From Anaeromyxobacter sp. PSR-1 (lineage in GTDB: Bacteria; Myxococcota; Myxococcia; Myxococcales; Anaeromyxobacteraceae): DNA of 64,000 nucleotides. Numbering within the stretch: position 1 is the first letter of the stretch; every line of letters begins with the position of its first letter. The position numbers were made by a program, and so were the translations under genes. The notes below the pieces were generated by a model. That model saw only the letters and a program-made list of their open reading frames with translations. It was not told the origin of the DNA and ran no database searches. The DNA lies in NCBI RefSeq assembly GCF_000964525.1, contig NZ_BAZG01000001.1, positions 1 through 64,000 of the forward strand. The letters run 5' to 3'. This document shows, piece after piece, positions 37,486 to 47,945 of this stretch.

Positions 37486-38812
37486 TGGACACCTCGCCGT
37501 TGGGATCGACGCGCCAGGTCTGGATCGCGTTGTTGTGGTAGATGGACCTCGTCCCGCGCACCTCGCGCAGCAGCCGCGTGGTCGGCTGCACGTAGCCGGT
37601 GTCGTCCACCGCCCGGCTCTGCAGCAGCGCGGCGCGCCCGTCCCACCGCCAGCTCACGCTGAACCGGGTCAGCGCCTTCGAGAGCACCGGCGTCTCCAGC
37701 CGCGCCGGCGTCCAGCTGCGCCCGCCGTCGAAGGAGACGTCCACCCGCTTGATCTTCCCGCGCCCGGACCAGGCCAGGCCGGTCACCTCGCAGGCGCCCT
37801 GCTCCACCAGCACCTGCCCGCCGGAGGGCGTGGTGATGACCGACTTCGCCTCCTGGATCGAGGTGTACTGGCGGTGACGACCGTCGGGCATGAGGTCCAC
37901 GTAGTGGATGGCCTCGTCCTTGGTGGCCCAGGGCTGGTCGCCCACCTCGATGCGGCGGAGCCACTTCACCCAGGAGACGCCCTGGACGCCGGGCACCACC
38001 AGGCGGAGCGGGTAGCCGTTCTCGGGCCGCAGCATCTCGCCGTTCTGGCCCCACGCGACGAGCACGTCGTCGAGCGCGCGGTCGATGGCGACGGTCCGGG
38101 TCATGCCCGAGCCGTCGGCGCCCTCGGCGAGCACGTAGCGGCCCTTGGCCCGGTCGAGGCCGCAGTCGTCGAGCAGCGTGGAGAGGCGCACGCCGGTGAA
38201 CTCGCTGCACGACAGCATGCCGTGGGTGTACTGGACGGTGGGCACCGCCACGTTCCCCCACTCCATGCCGGTGTTGGCGCCGCACTCGATGAAGTGGATG
38301 CGCGAGACGGACGGCAGGCGCATCAGGTCGTCCATCGTGTAGACCTTGGCCTGGCGCACCAGCCCGTGGACCATCAGGCGGTGCTTCGCGGGATCGACGT
38401 CCTGCCAGCCCTGGTGGTGGCGCTCGAAGTGCAGGCCGCTCGGCGTGATGATCCCGAACAGCCCCTGCAGCGGCGCGAAGGAGACCGACGCCGCGTTCAC
38501 GCGGGTCAGGCCGGGGCTCTCGCGGCGCTGGAGGTTCGCCTCGTAGGGCGACGGCAGGCCGTAGCCGCGCGCGGCCACGGGCTTGCCGAGCGAGGTGTTC
38601 CAGGGCTGGCGCTCGAGGATGGCCGGATCACCGGCCGGAGCGCCGACCGGCGCCGCGCCGGCGCGTACCGCGACCGCGCCCGCGGCGATCCCGCCGGCGG
38701 CGAGGAACGCGCGCCGCAGGAAGCTCCGCCGTCCGGCGGAGACCTCGGTGATCTGCTCTTGGGTGAGGAAATTCTCAGGAGCCCGGAGGATGCGGGCGGA
38801 CTTGGATGGCAC
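37469..38812 (-). CDS. soxC: SoxC, molybdopterin subunit of sulfane dehydrogenase
   Basis: A 447-residue sulfite-oxidase-family enzyme. Tat signal RRSFLRR at residues 28-34. The molybdopterin-coordinating Cys is C177 in HFIECGANTGMEW, a segment characteristic of SoxC. The C-terminal dimerisation domain is intact (VSFDGGRSW). SoxCD removes six electrons from the SoxY-bound sulfane sulfur, which lets thiosulfate be oxidised fully to sulfate without sulfur globules. It is the first gene of the fifteen-gene run. Confidence 0.96.
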   Translation of the reverse strand: MPSKSARILRAPENFLTQEQITEVSAGRRSFLRRAFLAAGGIAAGAVAVRAGAAPVGAPAGDPAILERQPWNTSLGKPVAARGYGLPSPYEANLQRRESPGLTRVNAASVSFAPLQGLFGIITPSGLHFERHHQGWQDVDPAKHRLMVHGLVRQAKVYTMDDLMRLPSVSRIHFIECGANTGMEWGNVAVPTVQYTHGMLSCSEFTGVRLSTLLDDCGLDRAKGRYVLAEGADGSGMTRTVAIDRALDDVLVAWGQNGEMLRPENGYPLRLVVPGVQGVSWVKWLRRIEVGDQPWATKDEAIHYVDLMPDGRHRQYTSIQEAKSVITTPSGGQVLVEQGACEVTGLAWSGRGKIKRVDVSFDGGRSWTPARLETPVLSKALTRFSVSWRWDGRAALLQSRAVDDTGYVQPTTRLLREVRGTRSIYHNNAIQTWRVDPNGEVSNVQLA

Positions 38813-39013
38813 GCGTGGGCTGTAAGAGAACGAATAGTCGTCGTCTCCGTCCTGAGTGGGGCTTGACGGCGTTCACGCATGGTGACGCATCGCCTGCCAG
38901 TGTGGGTGACGCGCGGCGTTGAAACATGGACGGGGCCGCGCTTCACGTTTCGTGCGCTCTCGTGGGGCGCGCGCGACGCGCTCGGCGCCCGGAGCGGCTC
39001 TCAGGCCCGGCTC
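38813..39013 (-). promoter_or_regulatory. Presumed promoter region of the sox-cox gene run
   Basis: This 201-base stretch precedes soxC and is the only sizable gap before the fifteen-gene unit. It holds a direct repeat GGTGACGC (38881-38888 and 38905-38912, 24 bases apart, read on plus) and one CGTTCACG octamer (38870-38877), the same octamer found upstream of the chemosensory operon. No gene for a SoxR-type repressor is nearby. Exact promoter boxes are not assignable. Confidence 0.4.
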
Positions 39014-39265
39014 TCAGGCCCGGCGCCCGGCGCGGCGCTCCGGGCGGCCGTACCGCCACGCCGCCCAGGTCAGCACGCCGGCGACCACCGGCGCGAGCAG
39101 CACGAGCGCCGTGAGGGCGAACAGCGCGAGCGCGGCGCCCGCCGCGACGACGGCGGGGACGCCCACGAACGCGGCGACGTAGACCGCGGCCTGGCGCGCC
39201 TCCCGCTCCGCGCGCTCCCAGTCCGCCGCCGGCGCCTGCAGCACGACCGCTCGTTCCACGCTCAT
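39014..39265 (-). CDS. Small membrane protein with paired hydrophobic helices
   Basis: An 83-residue protein. An acidic/Arg-rich start (residues 1-25) leads into a continuous hydrophobic stretch of about 45 residues (27-70) with a probable tight turn near 48, then a basic tail (GRPERRAGRRA), which places the C-terminus on the cytoplasmic side. I recognise no family. The stop codon faces the sox promoter region; it is divergent from the DUF4440-like gene. Confidence 0.55.
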   Translation of the reverse strand: MSVERAVVLQAPAADWERAEREARQAAVYVAAFVGVPAVVAAGAALALFALTALVLLAPVVAGVLTWAAWRYGRPERRAGRRA

Positions 39266-39398
39266 GACCGGCCCTCCTCGCGTGTCGCGCCATCATCGCG
39301 CGCCGCGCGGCCCGACCGGACGCCCCACCCGCCCTAGCCTGTGCGCGTCGGACAGGATGCCGCGCGCGCGCCGCCTGGCGGCGCGGTCTCCTTCGCCC

Positions 39399-39881
39399 AT
39401 GGCAAACGGCCCTCGCGCCCTCCTCGTCGCCGCCGCGCTGGCCTCGGGCGCCTGCGCGCACGGCTCCTTCGGCCGCGCCGACCCCGAGGCGGAGCTCCGC
39501 ACGGCGATCGGCGCCGCGAACGACGCGTTCATCCGCGCGCTCGTCGCCGGCGACGCGCGCGGGATGGCGGCGGTGTTCACCGAGGACGCGCTCGTCATCC
39601 CCGCGATGCAGCGCGGCTTCGTCTCCGGCCGCGCCGAGCTCGAGGCGTACGACGCCCGGCGCCTGGGGTCGCTCCGGTACCTCGAGGCGACCATCACCAC
39701 CGTGCAGCTGGAGGTCTCGGGCGATCTCGCCTGGGAGGCGGGGACGAACCGCCTGGTCGTGCAGCAGGGCAACGGCGCGCCCATGACGGTGACCGGCCGC
39801 TACCTGGCGGTCTGGCGGCGCGGGAAGGACGGGCGCTGGCGGATCCGCGCGGAGCTGCCGGTCCCCGACCCGCTCCCGTAG
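39399..39881 (+). CDS. DUF4440/SgcJ-type NTF2-fold protein, probably a lipoprotein
   Basis: A 160-residue protein (the ATG at 39357 is an alternative). A hydrophobic leader ending in ASGACAHG suggests a lipoprotein or signal peptide. The body has the NTF2-like pattern IGAANDAFIRAL...FTEDALVIPAM...GFVSGRAELEAY...GRYLAVWRR. The paralogue at 52889-53386 shares this pattern. Ligand unknown; likely periplasmic or outer membrane. Confidence 0.72.
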   Translation: MANGPRALLVAAALASGACAHGSFGRADPEAELRTAIGAANDAFIRALVAGDARGMAAVFTEDALVIPAMQRGFVSGRAELEAYDARRLGSLRYLEATITTVQLEVSGDLAWEAGTNRLVVQQGNGAPMTVTGRYLAVWRRGKDGRWRIRAELPVPDPLP

Positions 39882-39885
39882 CGCC

Positions 39886-40743
39886 TCAGAAGACGTCGAT
39901 CGACACGTCCACCGGGATGCCGCGCCGGGCCTCGAGCGCGGCGGCGAGCTTGCCCGCGTCCACGCGCGCGGTGAGGCCGCGCCGCTCGAGCTGGCGCTGC
40001 GCCTCGGCGCGGAGGTCCACCCGCGCGTCCGGATCGTCGTGGGCCTCCACGACCACGCGGCTCCCGCGCACGCCGACCTTGACCGGCTCGCGGACCATCC
40101 GGACCGGCGTCTTCAGCGGCACCACCTCGAACAGGCGGGGGATGTCCTCGGGGTAGAGCCGGACGCAGCCGTGGCTGAACTTGCGGCCGATCCCGAACGG
40201 CTCGTCGGTGCCGTGGATGAGGATGCTGCCCGCCGAGAGGCGCAGCGCGTGTGTGCCGAGCGGGTTGTCCGGTCCGGGCGGGACGCGGTCCGGGAGCGTG
40301 GGGTCGTCGCGGCGCATCGACGCCGGCGGGTACCAGGTGGGCGCGACCGTCTTGCCGATGACGGTGAAGGATCCCAGCGGCGTCTTCGCGCGATCCTTGC
40401 CGATGCCCACCGGGTACGTGACCGGCGCGGCGCCGCCGCCCGGGAGCAGGTAGAGCCGCATCTCCGAGAGGTTCACGACGATCGACCCCGGCGCCGCGGA
40501 GGGCGGCAGGATCCAGGCCGCGGGCACCACCAGCGGCGCGCCCGGCGTCGGGACGTACGCGTCGAGCCCGGGGTTCGCCGCCTCGATGGCGTTGAAGCCC
40601 ACGTCGTGCGCGCGGGCGAGCTCGATGAGCGAGTCGCCCTGCTTCACGATCCGGGTGCCGAGCACGCCGAGGACGTCGGCGCCGCCGGCGGCCGGCTCGA
40701 GGAGGGGCACCGTGGCGAGGAGGAGCGCGAGGAGCGGCTGCAT
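39886..40743 (-). CDS. L,D-transpeptidase (YkuD) with N-terminal LysM
   Basis: A 285-residue protein with a signal peptide (about 1-22), LysM-like domain (about 32-80, with VKQGDSLIELAR) and a YkuD catalytic domain. The catalytic motif is SHGCVRLYPED, with an HGTDEPFGIG segment upstream, so the catalytic Cys and His are present. Such enzymes cross-link peptidoglycan through L,D bonds or attach lipoproteins to it. Located in the periplasm. The ATG at 40741-40743 removes 12 charged residues of the longer frame. Confidence 0.92.
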   Translation of the reverse strand: MQPLLALLLATVPLLEPAAGGADVLGVLGTRIVKQGDSLIELARAHDVGFNAIEAANPGLDAYVPTPGAPLVVPAAWILPPSAAPGSIVVNLSEMRLYLLPGGGAAPVTYPVGIGKDRAKTPLGSFTVIGKTVAPTWYPPASMRRDDPTLPDRVPPGPDNPLGTHALRLSAGSILIHGTDEPFGIGRKFSHGCVRLYPEDIPRLFEVVPLKTPVRMVREPVKVGVRGSRVVVEAHDDPDARVDLRAEAQRQLERRGLTARVDAGKLAAALEARRGIPVDVSIDVF

Positions 40744-40786
40744 CGGCACAGGCTTCGCGTGCGGGCGGCCCCGCGTCAACCCCCGC

Positions 40787-41422
40787 TCAAGGGAACACCA
40801 GCAGACCGAGGTTCGCCCCGCCCTGGAGCGCGGGGGTGATGCCCGGGTCCCGATCCGCCGGATAGGCGTGATCGCGCTCCAGCCGGTCCATCGCGTCCGG
40901 GAACACCGCCAGCCCGAAGGACAGCTCCACCGCGGTGCGCGGCCCCACGTCGAACAGCACGCGCACGCCGCCGCCGGCGCCGTGGCCGAGCACGCCGTTG
41001 TACTTGTAGCCGGCGAGCAGCGCGATCTCGGTGGTGGAGGGGCCGTTCACCCGCAGGCTCACGTCGCCGTTGAGCTGGTACGCGTTGTAGTAGTCGAAGC
41101 GGAGGTCGCGCTCCGGCGTCCGCTCGTTCGAGAAGACCATCACCGGCGCGTAGCCGCCCGACACCCACCCCTTCAGCCGGCCGGTCCCGCCGCCCGCGAT
41201 GAGGCCCGCGCCGGACCAGAAGCCGAGGGTCGGCCCGACGCCGAAGCTGCGCTGGCCCGGCGTCGCCGCGACGGCGGCCGGCGCCTCGAGCACGCCGGCG
41301 GCGCCCGCGGCCGGCGCGGCGCCAGGCTCCGCCCCCGTCGCCGCGGCCGGCGCGAGGGCGACGAGCAGCAGCGCGGCGATGGCGGAGCGGCGGCGGGCGG
41401 CGGCAGGACGGGCTGGGCGCAT
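40787..41422 (-). CDS. Secreted protein with outer-membrane-barrel character
   Basis: A 211-residue protein with a basic N-region and signal peptide (about 1-30), an Ala/Pro-rich linker (about 31-60) and a body of alternating hydrophobic strands (about 65-210) such as RRSFGVGPTLGFW and TAVELSFGLAVF. It ends in -FP, with the aromatic residue before the last position as in some barrel proteins. Not recognised as a named family. It lies on the same strand as the L,D-transpeptidase, 43 bases away, so the two may form an envelope operon. Confidence 0.6.
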   Translation of the reverse strand: MRPARPAAARRRSAIAALLLVALAPAAATGAEPGAAPAAGAAGVLEAPAAVAATPGQRSFGVGPTLGFWSGAGLIAGGGTGRLKGWVSGGYAPVMVFSNERTPERDLRFDYYNAYQLNGDVSLRVNGPSTTEIALLAGYKYNGVLGHGAGGGVRVLFDVGPRTAVELSFGLAVFPDAMDRLERDHAYPADRDPGITPALQGGANLGLLVFP

Positions 41423-41479
41423 GGAGCTCCTCGCGGTGGACACGGTCCGCCGCCAGTGTAGCCCGTGCGCCGCCCGAGG

Positions 41480-42784
41480 CTACTCCGGCGCCGGCCCGAA
41501 GGACCGCTCGAAGAGCGCGCGGATCGCCTCGAGCCCGGCCGCGGAGAGCGCGCGGGTCCCGGCGCCGGCGAAGCGCGGGTGCGTGATGACCGGCGGCGCC
41601 TCGGTCGCCCAGCCCCGCCCGTCCCAGCGGAACCAGCCGTCCCGCTCCTGGTCGAAGACGTGGACCGGCTTCCCCCAGTGGCGCGCCAGCTCGACCGCCC
41701 AGCCGGTGCCGCCCTGGGCCGTGTCGTCGGGGTTGAGCGCGCCGACGGCGAACACCTCGCCCGCGGTGCCGACCTGGTGCCAGATGAGCTGGAGCACGCG
41801 CCGGTGCTCCGCCGGACCGGCCAGCGCGCGGGGCAGGTGCGCCTTCAGGTAGGCCTCGCTGACGTCGCCGAGGCGCAGCTCCGCCTCGGTCAGCTCCGTG
41901 AGTCCGCGGGTCCGGGCCAGCGCCGGGCGGCCGGCGAAGGTGAAGTTCACCTCCTGCACGCCCCAGCGCTCCGCGCAGGCGCCGAACGCCTCCTCCGCGC
42001 CGGCGGACCCGCCCGCGAGCAGCGTGAACGCCTCCGGGCCGCGCGCGTCGCCGCCGTCCTCGTCCTCGCCGCCCGCGTAGCGCAGCGAGCCGCCCTCCAC
42101 CACGAGCGGCAGGTCGGCCTCGTCCGAGCCGTCGAGATCCCGGAGCAGCCGCACCCGCGCGCCGCGCCCCTGCGGCACCAGGGACAGGATCACGTCCACC
42201 TGCTCGCCGCAGCGCTCCGGCGGCGCGGCAGGGTCGTCCGGGTCGGCCTCGCACGGCGGGCGCCCCGGGGCGGACCGGGCGGTCATCCACAGCTCGGCGC
42301 CCGCGCGCGCCGCGCTCGCCTTCAGGCCGGCGAGCGTCCCGGCGACGTCGGGCCGGGGCCCGGCCCAGGCGAAGCCGTCCACGAGGAGCGTCGCGGGGGT
42401 GCAGCCGAGGTGCGCCTGGAACGCGGCCAGCGCCTCGTCCAGCGTCCGGACGCCGAGGCCGCCGTCCATCGCCGACCAGATCAGCCGCTGGCGCGAGACC
42501 ATCTCGTGGACGCCCCGGCGGTCGGCCAGGTCCACGCGATCGGCCAGCTCCTCGAAGAACGCGTCGTAGCGGGCCGAGACGTGCTCGACCGGCTGACCGA
42601 GCGCCACGTGCAGCACCGGGCGGCCGCGCAGGAGCGCGTCCAGCCCGAGCTGCACCAGGACGGCGGACTTGCCGACGCCGGCGGGCGCCACGATCACGCC
42701 GAGGCGACCCTTGCCGAGGCCGCCGCGGATCCTCCGGTCGAGGATCCGCAGCGGGCTCTGGAGGATCGCTTCCTGGCGGATCAT
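41480..42784 (-). CDS. P-loop RecA/KaiC-like ATPase fused to a SLOG-type nucleotide-binding domain
   Basis: A 434-residue protein. The N-terminal part has Walker A APAGVGKS at residues 33-40 and a Walker B-like ATLLVDGF ending in D136, placing it with RecA/KaiC/DnaB-type ATPases. From about residue 264 a second domain begins with TLLAGGSAGAEEAFG and includes a VNFTFAGR strand and an AQGGTGWAVELA segment followed by KPVHVFDQ and WF. This is the pattern of SLOG-superfamily ligand or nucleotide sensors. No signal peptide: cytoplasmic. The gene begins 13 bases after fusA, so the two are probably co-transcribed. Function unknown. Confidence 0.75.
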   Translation of the reverse strand: MIRQEAILQSPLRILDRRIRGGLGKGRLGVIVAPAGVGKSAVLVQLGLDALLRGRPVLHVALGQPVEHVSARYDAFFEELADRVDLADRRGVHEMVSRQRLIWSAMDGGLGVRTLDEALAAFQAHLGCTPATLLVDGFAWAGPRPDVAGTLAGLKASAARAGAELWMTARSAPGRPPCEADPDDPAAPPERCGEQVDVILSLVPQGRGARVRLLRDLDGSDEADLPLVVEGGSLRYAGGEDEDGGDARGPEAFTLLAGGSAGAEEAFGACAERWGVQEVNFTFAGRPALARTRGLTELTEAELRLGDVSEAYLKAHLPRALAGPAEHRRVLQLIWHQVGTAGEVFAVGALNPDDTAQGGTGWAVELARHWGKPVHVFDQERDGWFRWDGRGWATEAPPVITHPRFAGAGTRALSAAGLEAIRALFERSFGPAPE

Positions 42785-42797
42785 GGCTCCGGCATCG

Positions 42798-44882
<2,085 letters not shown>

Positions 44883-45216
44883 GTCTTACCTCCACCCGCG
44901 GGGGCGGACCGAGCTGCATGGGCGAATCGGTTGCGCGGCGTCGCTCGCCAGTCCCGCCGGCGGGGCGTGAGAGCCGCGTGTCTCGAACCCGTTTCGGCGC
45001 GCGTTTCATCCACGCGAGCCGGCCACGGATACGACGAAGCCCGCGCCGTCCACCCACATCCACGGCCGCGAGCGGCGCGCACCCTCGCACGAACCGGCGT
45101 CGAGATGCAAGCCGCCGCCCACGGCGCCGCCGCCGGCGACCGGAACCCTCCCCCGCGGCAGGCTTTTTCGGCCCGGCTCCCCCGGAAGCGGGGGCGCGCC
45201 TGCGGCCGTCCGTCCG
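44883..45216. other. 334-base intergenic region upstream of fusA
   Basis: No convincing gene is seen. It carries the ribosome-binding site of fusA (GGAGGTAA on the minus strand directly upstream of the GTG), and presumably its promoter. A GC hairpin (CCCCCGGAAGCGGGGG, near 45176-45195) lies between it and the small gene to the right, and could terminate that gene's minus-strand transcript. Confidence 0.4.
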
Positions 45217-45378
45217 CTACGACCGGTCGAACAGGTTGAGGACGAGCGACTTCCGCCCTCCCGACGCCTTCACGTTGGCCCAGCGGCGCCGCTCCCGGAG
45301 CTTGTGGACGACGATGAGGGTTCCGGCGGCGGCGACGACGACGAGGGGGACGACGGTGGCGAACACGGCTGGGCTCAC
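45217..45378 (-). CDS. Small single-helix membrane protein
   Basis: A 53-residue reading frame starting with GTG (45376-45378). Residues 5-24 are a clean transmembrane helix (VFATVVPLVVVAAAGTLIVV), followed by a basic, positively charged cytoplasmic tail (HKLRERRRWANVK). No strong Shine-Dalgarno is visible, so the gene is tentative. No family recognised. Confidence 0.4.
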   Translation of the reverse strand: MSPAVFATVVPLVVVAAAGTLIVVHKLRERRRWANVKASGGRKSLVLNLFDRS

Positions 45379-45551
45379 GTGGCGGCGTTGAAGGTGGGGG
45401 CGCCCGCCCGGCCGGGCGGCGCTCCTGTGGCGCCGGGGCTCGGCCCTCCGAGACCCCCGCGCTCGCGCCACCTCTGGCACGGATCGACCGGCCTTGCACC
45501 ACTCGGACGGGGGAGCGCTCGAGCCCGCGCTCGCAGCGGCGACCGCGGGGC

Positions 45552-46478
45552 TCAGGGGAGCAGCGTGCCGTCGTAGCAGAGGCGCGCGCGGGTGGCCGGG
45601 AAGTACCAGCCGATGGCGGCGCAGAGCTCGTCGCTCGCCGGGTCGTCGCCGGGCTGGACGGGGCTCGCGGTGGTGTTCAGGTAGTCGCAGCGCGTGGTGA
45701 GCCGCCCGCTCGCGAACGCCAGGAACGGCGCCGCGTCGCGGCGCGCGAAGCCCGGCGCGGACCAGTCGGCGCTCTCGAAGAGCGTGGTGGAACCGTCCGC
45801 GATCGAGGTCGCGACCGAGTGCTTGTACGTGCGCGTCGTCAGCGCCACGAAGCGCGCGCCGGCGGGGACGTCGCAGGTGGTCTCGGCCGTCGCCGAGCCG
45901 GAGGCCGGGATGCTGAACGAGGCCGCCACCGACACGTACGGGCTCGCGAGCATCGTCGCCGTCCCGGCCGGCCAAGCCTCCGCGTCCAGCTCGACGTGCG
46001 CGGTGATCGGCTGGTCCGACGCGTTCACCCAGTGCACGCGCAGGTAGCCCGCCTGGCCGGCGGGGATCCGGAGGCCGACCGCCTTGCCGCTGCCGTCGTC
46101 GGGCGGGAACGAGAACGAGGCGGTGCCGGACGACCCCACGTACGCAGGCACGGGGCCGCTCGCGGGCGCCCACGCGCAGCCGGTGGACTGCGTTCCCGGC
46201 GCCTGGACGTTGTCCGGCGTGAGCATCATCGCGACGCTCGCCGCGACCGCGGGCAGGCGCGAGGTGAAGGACCGGACGACGAGGTCGTCCGCGTTCGGGG
46301 TGCGGAAGTACCAGCAGGACGCCAGCTCCTGCCCCGCGCCCACCACGAGGTCCGGGCTCCGGAGCTGGAAGGTGCGGGGAGGCGGCGGGGCCGCGCCGCC
46401 GGAGCCGCCGGAGCCGCCGCCGCACGCCACGGCGGCGAGGGCGGCGGCGAGCGAGAGCCATCGGGACGCGTGCCTCAC
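45552..46478 (-). CDS. Lipoprotein related to copper type II monooxygenases (PHM/DBH-like), ligands apparently lost
   Basis: A 308-residue protein with lipobox-like AVAC (C19) and a Gly/Ser linker. It keeps PHM-domain landmarks: ASCWYFRTPN (about 53-62), then VRSFTSRL, and late the C-Y-NTT-PV-G-DELC pattern (about 268-291). In true enzymes the segment after the first landmark has an HH copper pair and the last motif has Met at the DEMC position. Here the first region reads AVAASVAMML and the last is DELC. A second landmark near 215 reads TTRTYKHSV instead of an HTH pair. It is probably an inactive, surface lipoprotein. Confidence 0.6.
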   Translation of the reverse strand: MRHASRWLSLAAALAAVACGGGSGGSGGAAPPPPRTFQLRSPDLVVGAGQELASCWYFRTPNADDLVVRSFTSRLPAVAASVAMMLTPDNVQAPGTQSTGCAWAPASGPVPAYVGSSGTASFSFPPDDGSGKAVGLRIPAGQAGYLRVHWVNASDQPITAHVELDAEAWPAGTATMLASPYVSVAASFSIPASGSATAETTCDVPAGARFVALTTRTYKHSVATSIADGSTTLFESADWSAPGFARRDAAPFLAFASGRLTTRCDYLNTTASPVQPGDDPASDELCAAIGWYFPATRARLCYDGTLLP

Positions 46479-46595
46479 GTGGACCTCCCGTCCCGGTCAG
46501 CCGGTGGGACGCGACACGGTAGCCGAGGCCCTCGACCCGGCCCACCGGTCCGGGTGGGTCGGGGCGGGGAGACGGGCGACACCCGTCGATGCAGG

Positions 46596-47873
46596 TCAAG
46601 GGGCGGCGGCGTCGATGCACCGGCGGTCCCGCGCGTCCCGCCGGCGCGTGGGCGCGAGGCGGACGGCGAGCGCGGTGGCGGCGGCCAGGGCGCCGAGCGC
46701 GGCGACCCCCACCCAGCCCGCGTGCGCGAACACCTCGCTGGCGGCCGCGGCGCCGGCGGCCATGCCGAGGAACATCGCGCTCACCAGCACCGCGTTGAGG
46801 CGGCCGCGCGCGGCGGGATCCAGGCCGTAGACGACGCTCTGGTGTGCGATGAGGCTGGCCTGCACCCCGAGGTCGAAGACCACGGTCGCGACCACCAGCA
46901 CCACCAGCGATCCCGGGAACAGCGCGATGGCCGCGAAGGACCCCACCCCCAGCGCCGCGCCGGCGCGGATCACCGGCTCGGGACCGCGCCGGTCGGCGGC
47001 CGCGCCCGCGAGCGGGGCGATGGCCGCCCCGGCAGCGCCGGCGAGGCCGAAGGCTCCGGCGGCCACGGGGCCGAGCCTGAACGGCGGCGCCGCGAGCGCC
47101 AGCGTCAGCGTGGACCAGAAGGCACCGAACGCGACGCTGAGGAACGCCTGCGCCAGCGCGGCGCGGCGCAGTGGAGCGAGGTCGCGCGCGAGCCGGACGA
47201 TGGACGCGAGCAGCGCCCCGTACCGGGCGCGTGCCCCGGGGGGCATGGGCGGCAGCCTCAGCCCGACCGCGACGGACAGCGCCGCCACGGCGGCGGCGGC
47301 GCCCAGGTACACCGCCCGCCAGCCGACGTGCGCGCCGACGACGCCGCTCACCACGCGCGAGAGCAGGATCCCGAGCAGGAGGCCGGTCATCACCGACCCT
47401 ACCGTCCGCCCGCGTGACGCCGCCGGCGCGAGCGCCGCCGCGGCGGGCACGAGGTCCTGGGCCGCCGTCGCGACCAGGCCGATGGCGAGGCCGGCGACGG
47501 CGAGGAGCCCGGCGGATGGGGCGAGCGCGGCCCCGAGCAGCGCGACCGCGAGCGCCGCGAGCTTCGCGACGACCACGCGCCGGCGGTCGAGCCGGTCGCC
47601 GAGCGGCCCGAACAGGAGGATGCCGGCGGCGTAGCCGAGCTGCGTGAGCGTGGGCACCGCGCCGATGGCGGAGGACGATGCGCCGAGGTCGCGCGCCATC
47701 GTGTCGAGCAGCGGCTGGTTGTAGTAGAGGCTCGCCACCGAGAGCCCGGCGCCGCCCGCGAGCAGCAGGAGGAGCGGCCTGGCGATCGGGGCCTCGGGCC
47801 GGGGGGAGGTCGCCCCAACCGGGTGGCCGGCGGGGGCGGCGAGGGCGGTGGGGGCCAGTTCGTGCGTCGTCAT
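46596..47873 (-). CDS. MFS transporter
   Basis: A 425-residue membrane protein of about twelve helices. The segment FGPLGDRLDRRRVVV after helix 2 matches the MFS loop signature. YYNQPLLDTMARDLG is typical of the drug-exporter-like DHA1/YdeA-type group. The ATG at 47871-47873 is chosen; a GTG three codons upstream is possible. It is divergent from a LysR regulator 72 bases away, which probably controls it. Confidence 0.92.
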   Translation of the reverse strand: MTTHELAPTALAAPAGHPVGATSPRPEAPIARPLLLLLAGGAGLSVASLYYNQPLLDTMARDLGASSSAIGAVPTLTQLGYAAGILLFGPLGDRLDRRRVVVAKLAALAVALLGAALAPSAGLLAVAGLAIGLVATAAQDLVPAAAALAPAASRGRTVGSVMTGLLLGILLSRVVSGVVGAHVGWRAVYLGAAAAVAALSVAVGLRLPPMPPGARARYGALLASIVRLARDLAPLRRAALAQAFLSVAFGAFWSTLTLALAAPPFRLGPVAAGAFGLAGAAGAAIAPLAGAAADRRGPEPVIRAGAALGVGSFAAIALFPGSLVVLVVATVVFDLGVQASLIAHQSVVYGLDPAARGRLNAVLVSAMFLGMAAGAAAASEVFAHAGWVGVAALGALAAATALAVRLAPTRRRDARDRRCIDAAAP

Positions 47874-47945
47874 GGCGGGCACGATGCGCCGTGCGGTGGC
47901 CCTGCGGTAGACGCGTGACCGGGAGATCCGTTATGCGTCGTACGT
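47874..47945. promoter_or_regulatory. Divergent MFS/LysR promoter region
   Basis: Both genes read outward from this 72-base segment. Just before and into the LysR start lies the imperfect dyad TTATGCG-TCGTA-CGTATGA (about 47931-47950), with a central TACGTA. Such a site overlapping the regulator start is the usual place for LysR autoregulation. -35/-10 boxes not assigned. Confidence 0.4.

Noticed and set aside
38870-38930. Sigma-54 promoter (GG...GC) upstream of soxC
   Set aside because: On the minus strand TGGCAGGCGATGC looks similar but GG and GC are 8 apart instead of 10, so the spacing is wrong.
45142-45200. Strong intrinsic terminator next to a short T run
   Set aside because: The T run and the GC hairpin are in the wrong order for either strand to give a clear stem followed by T's.
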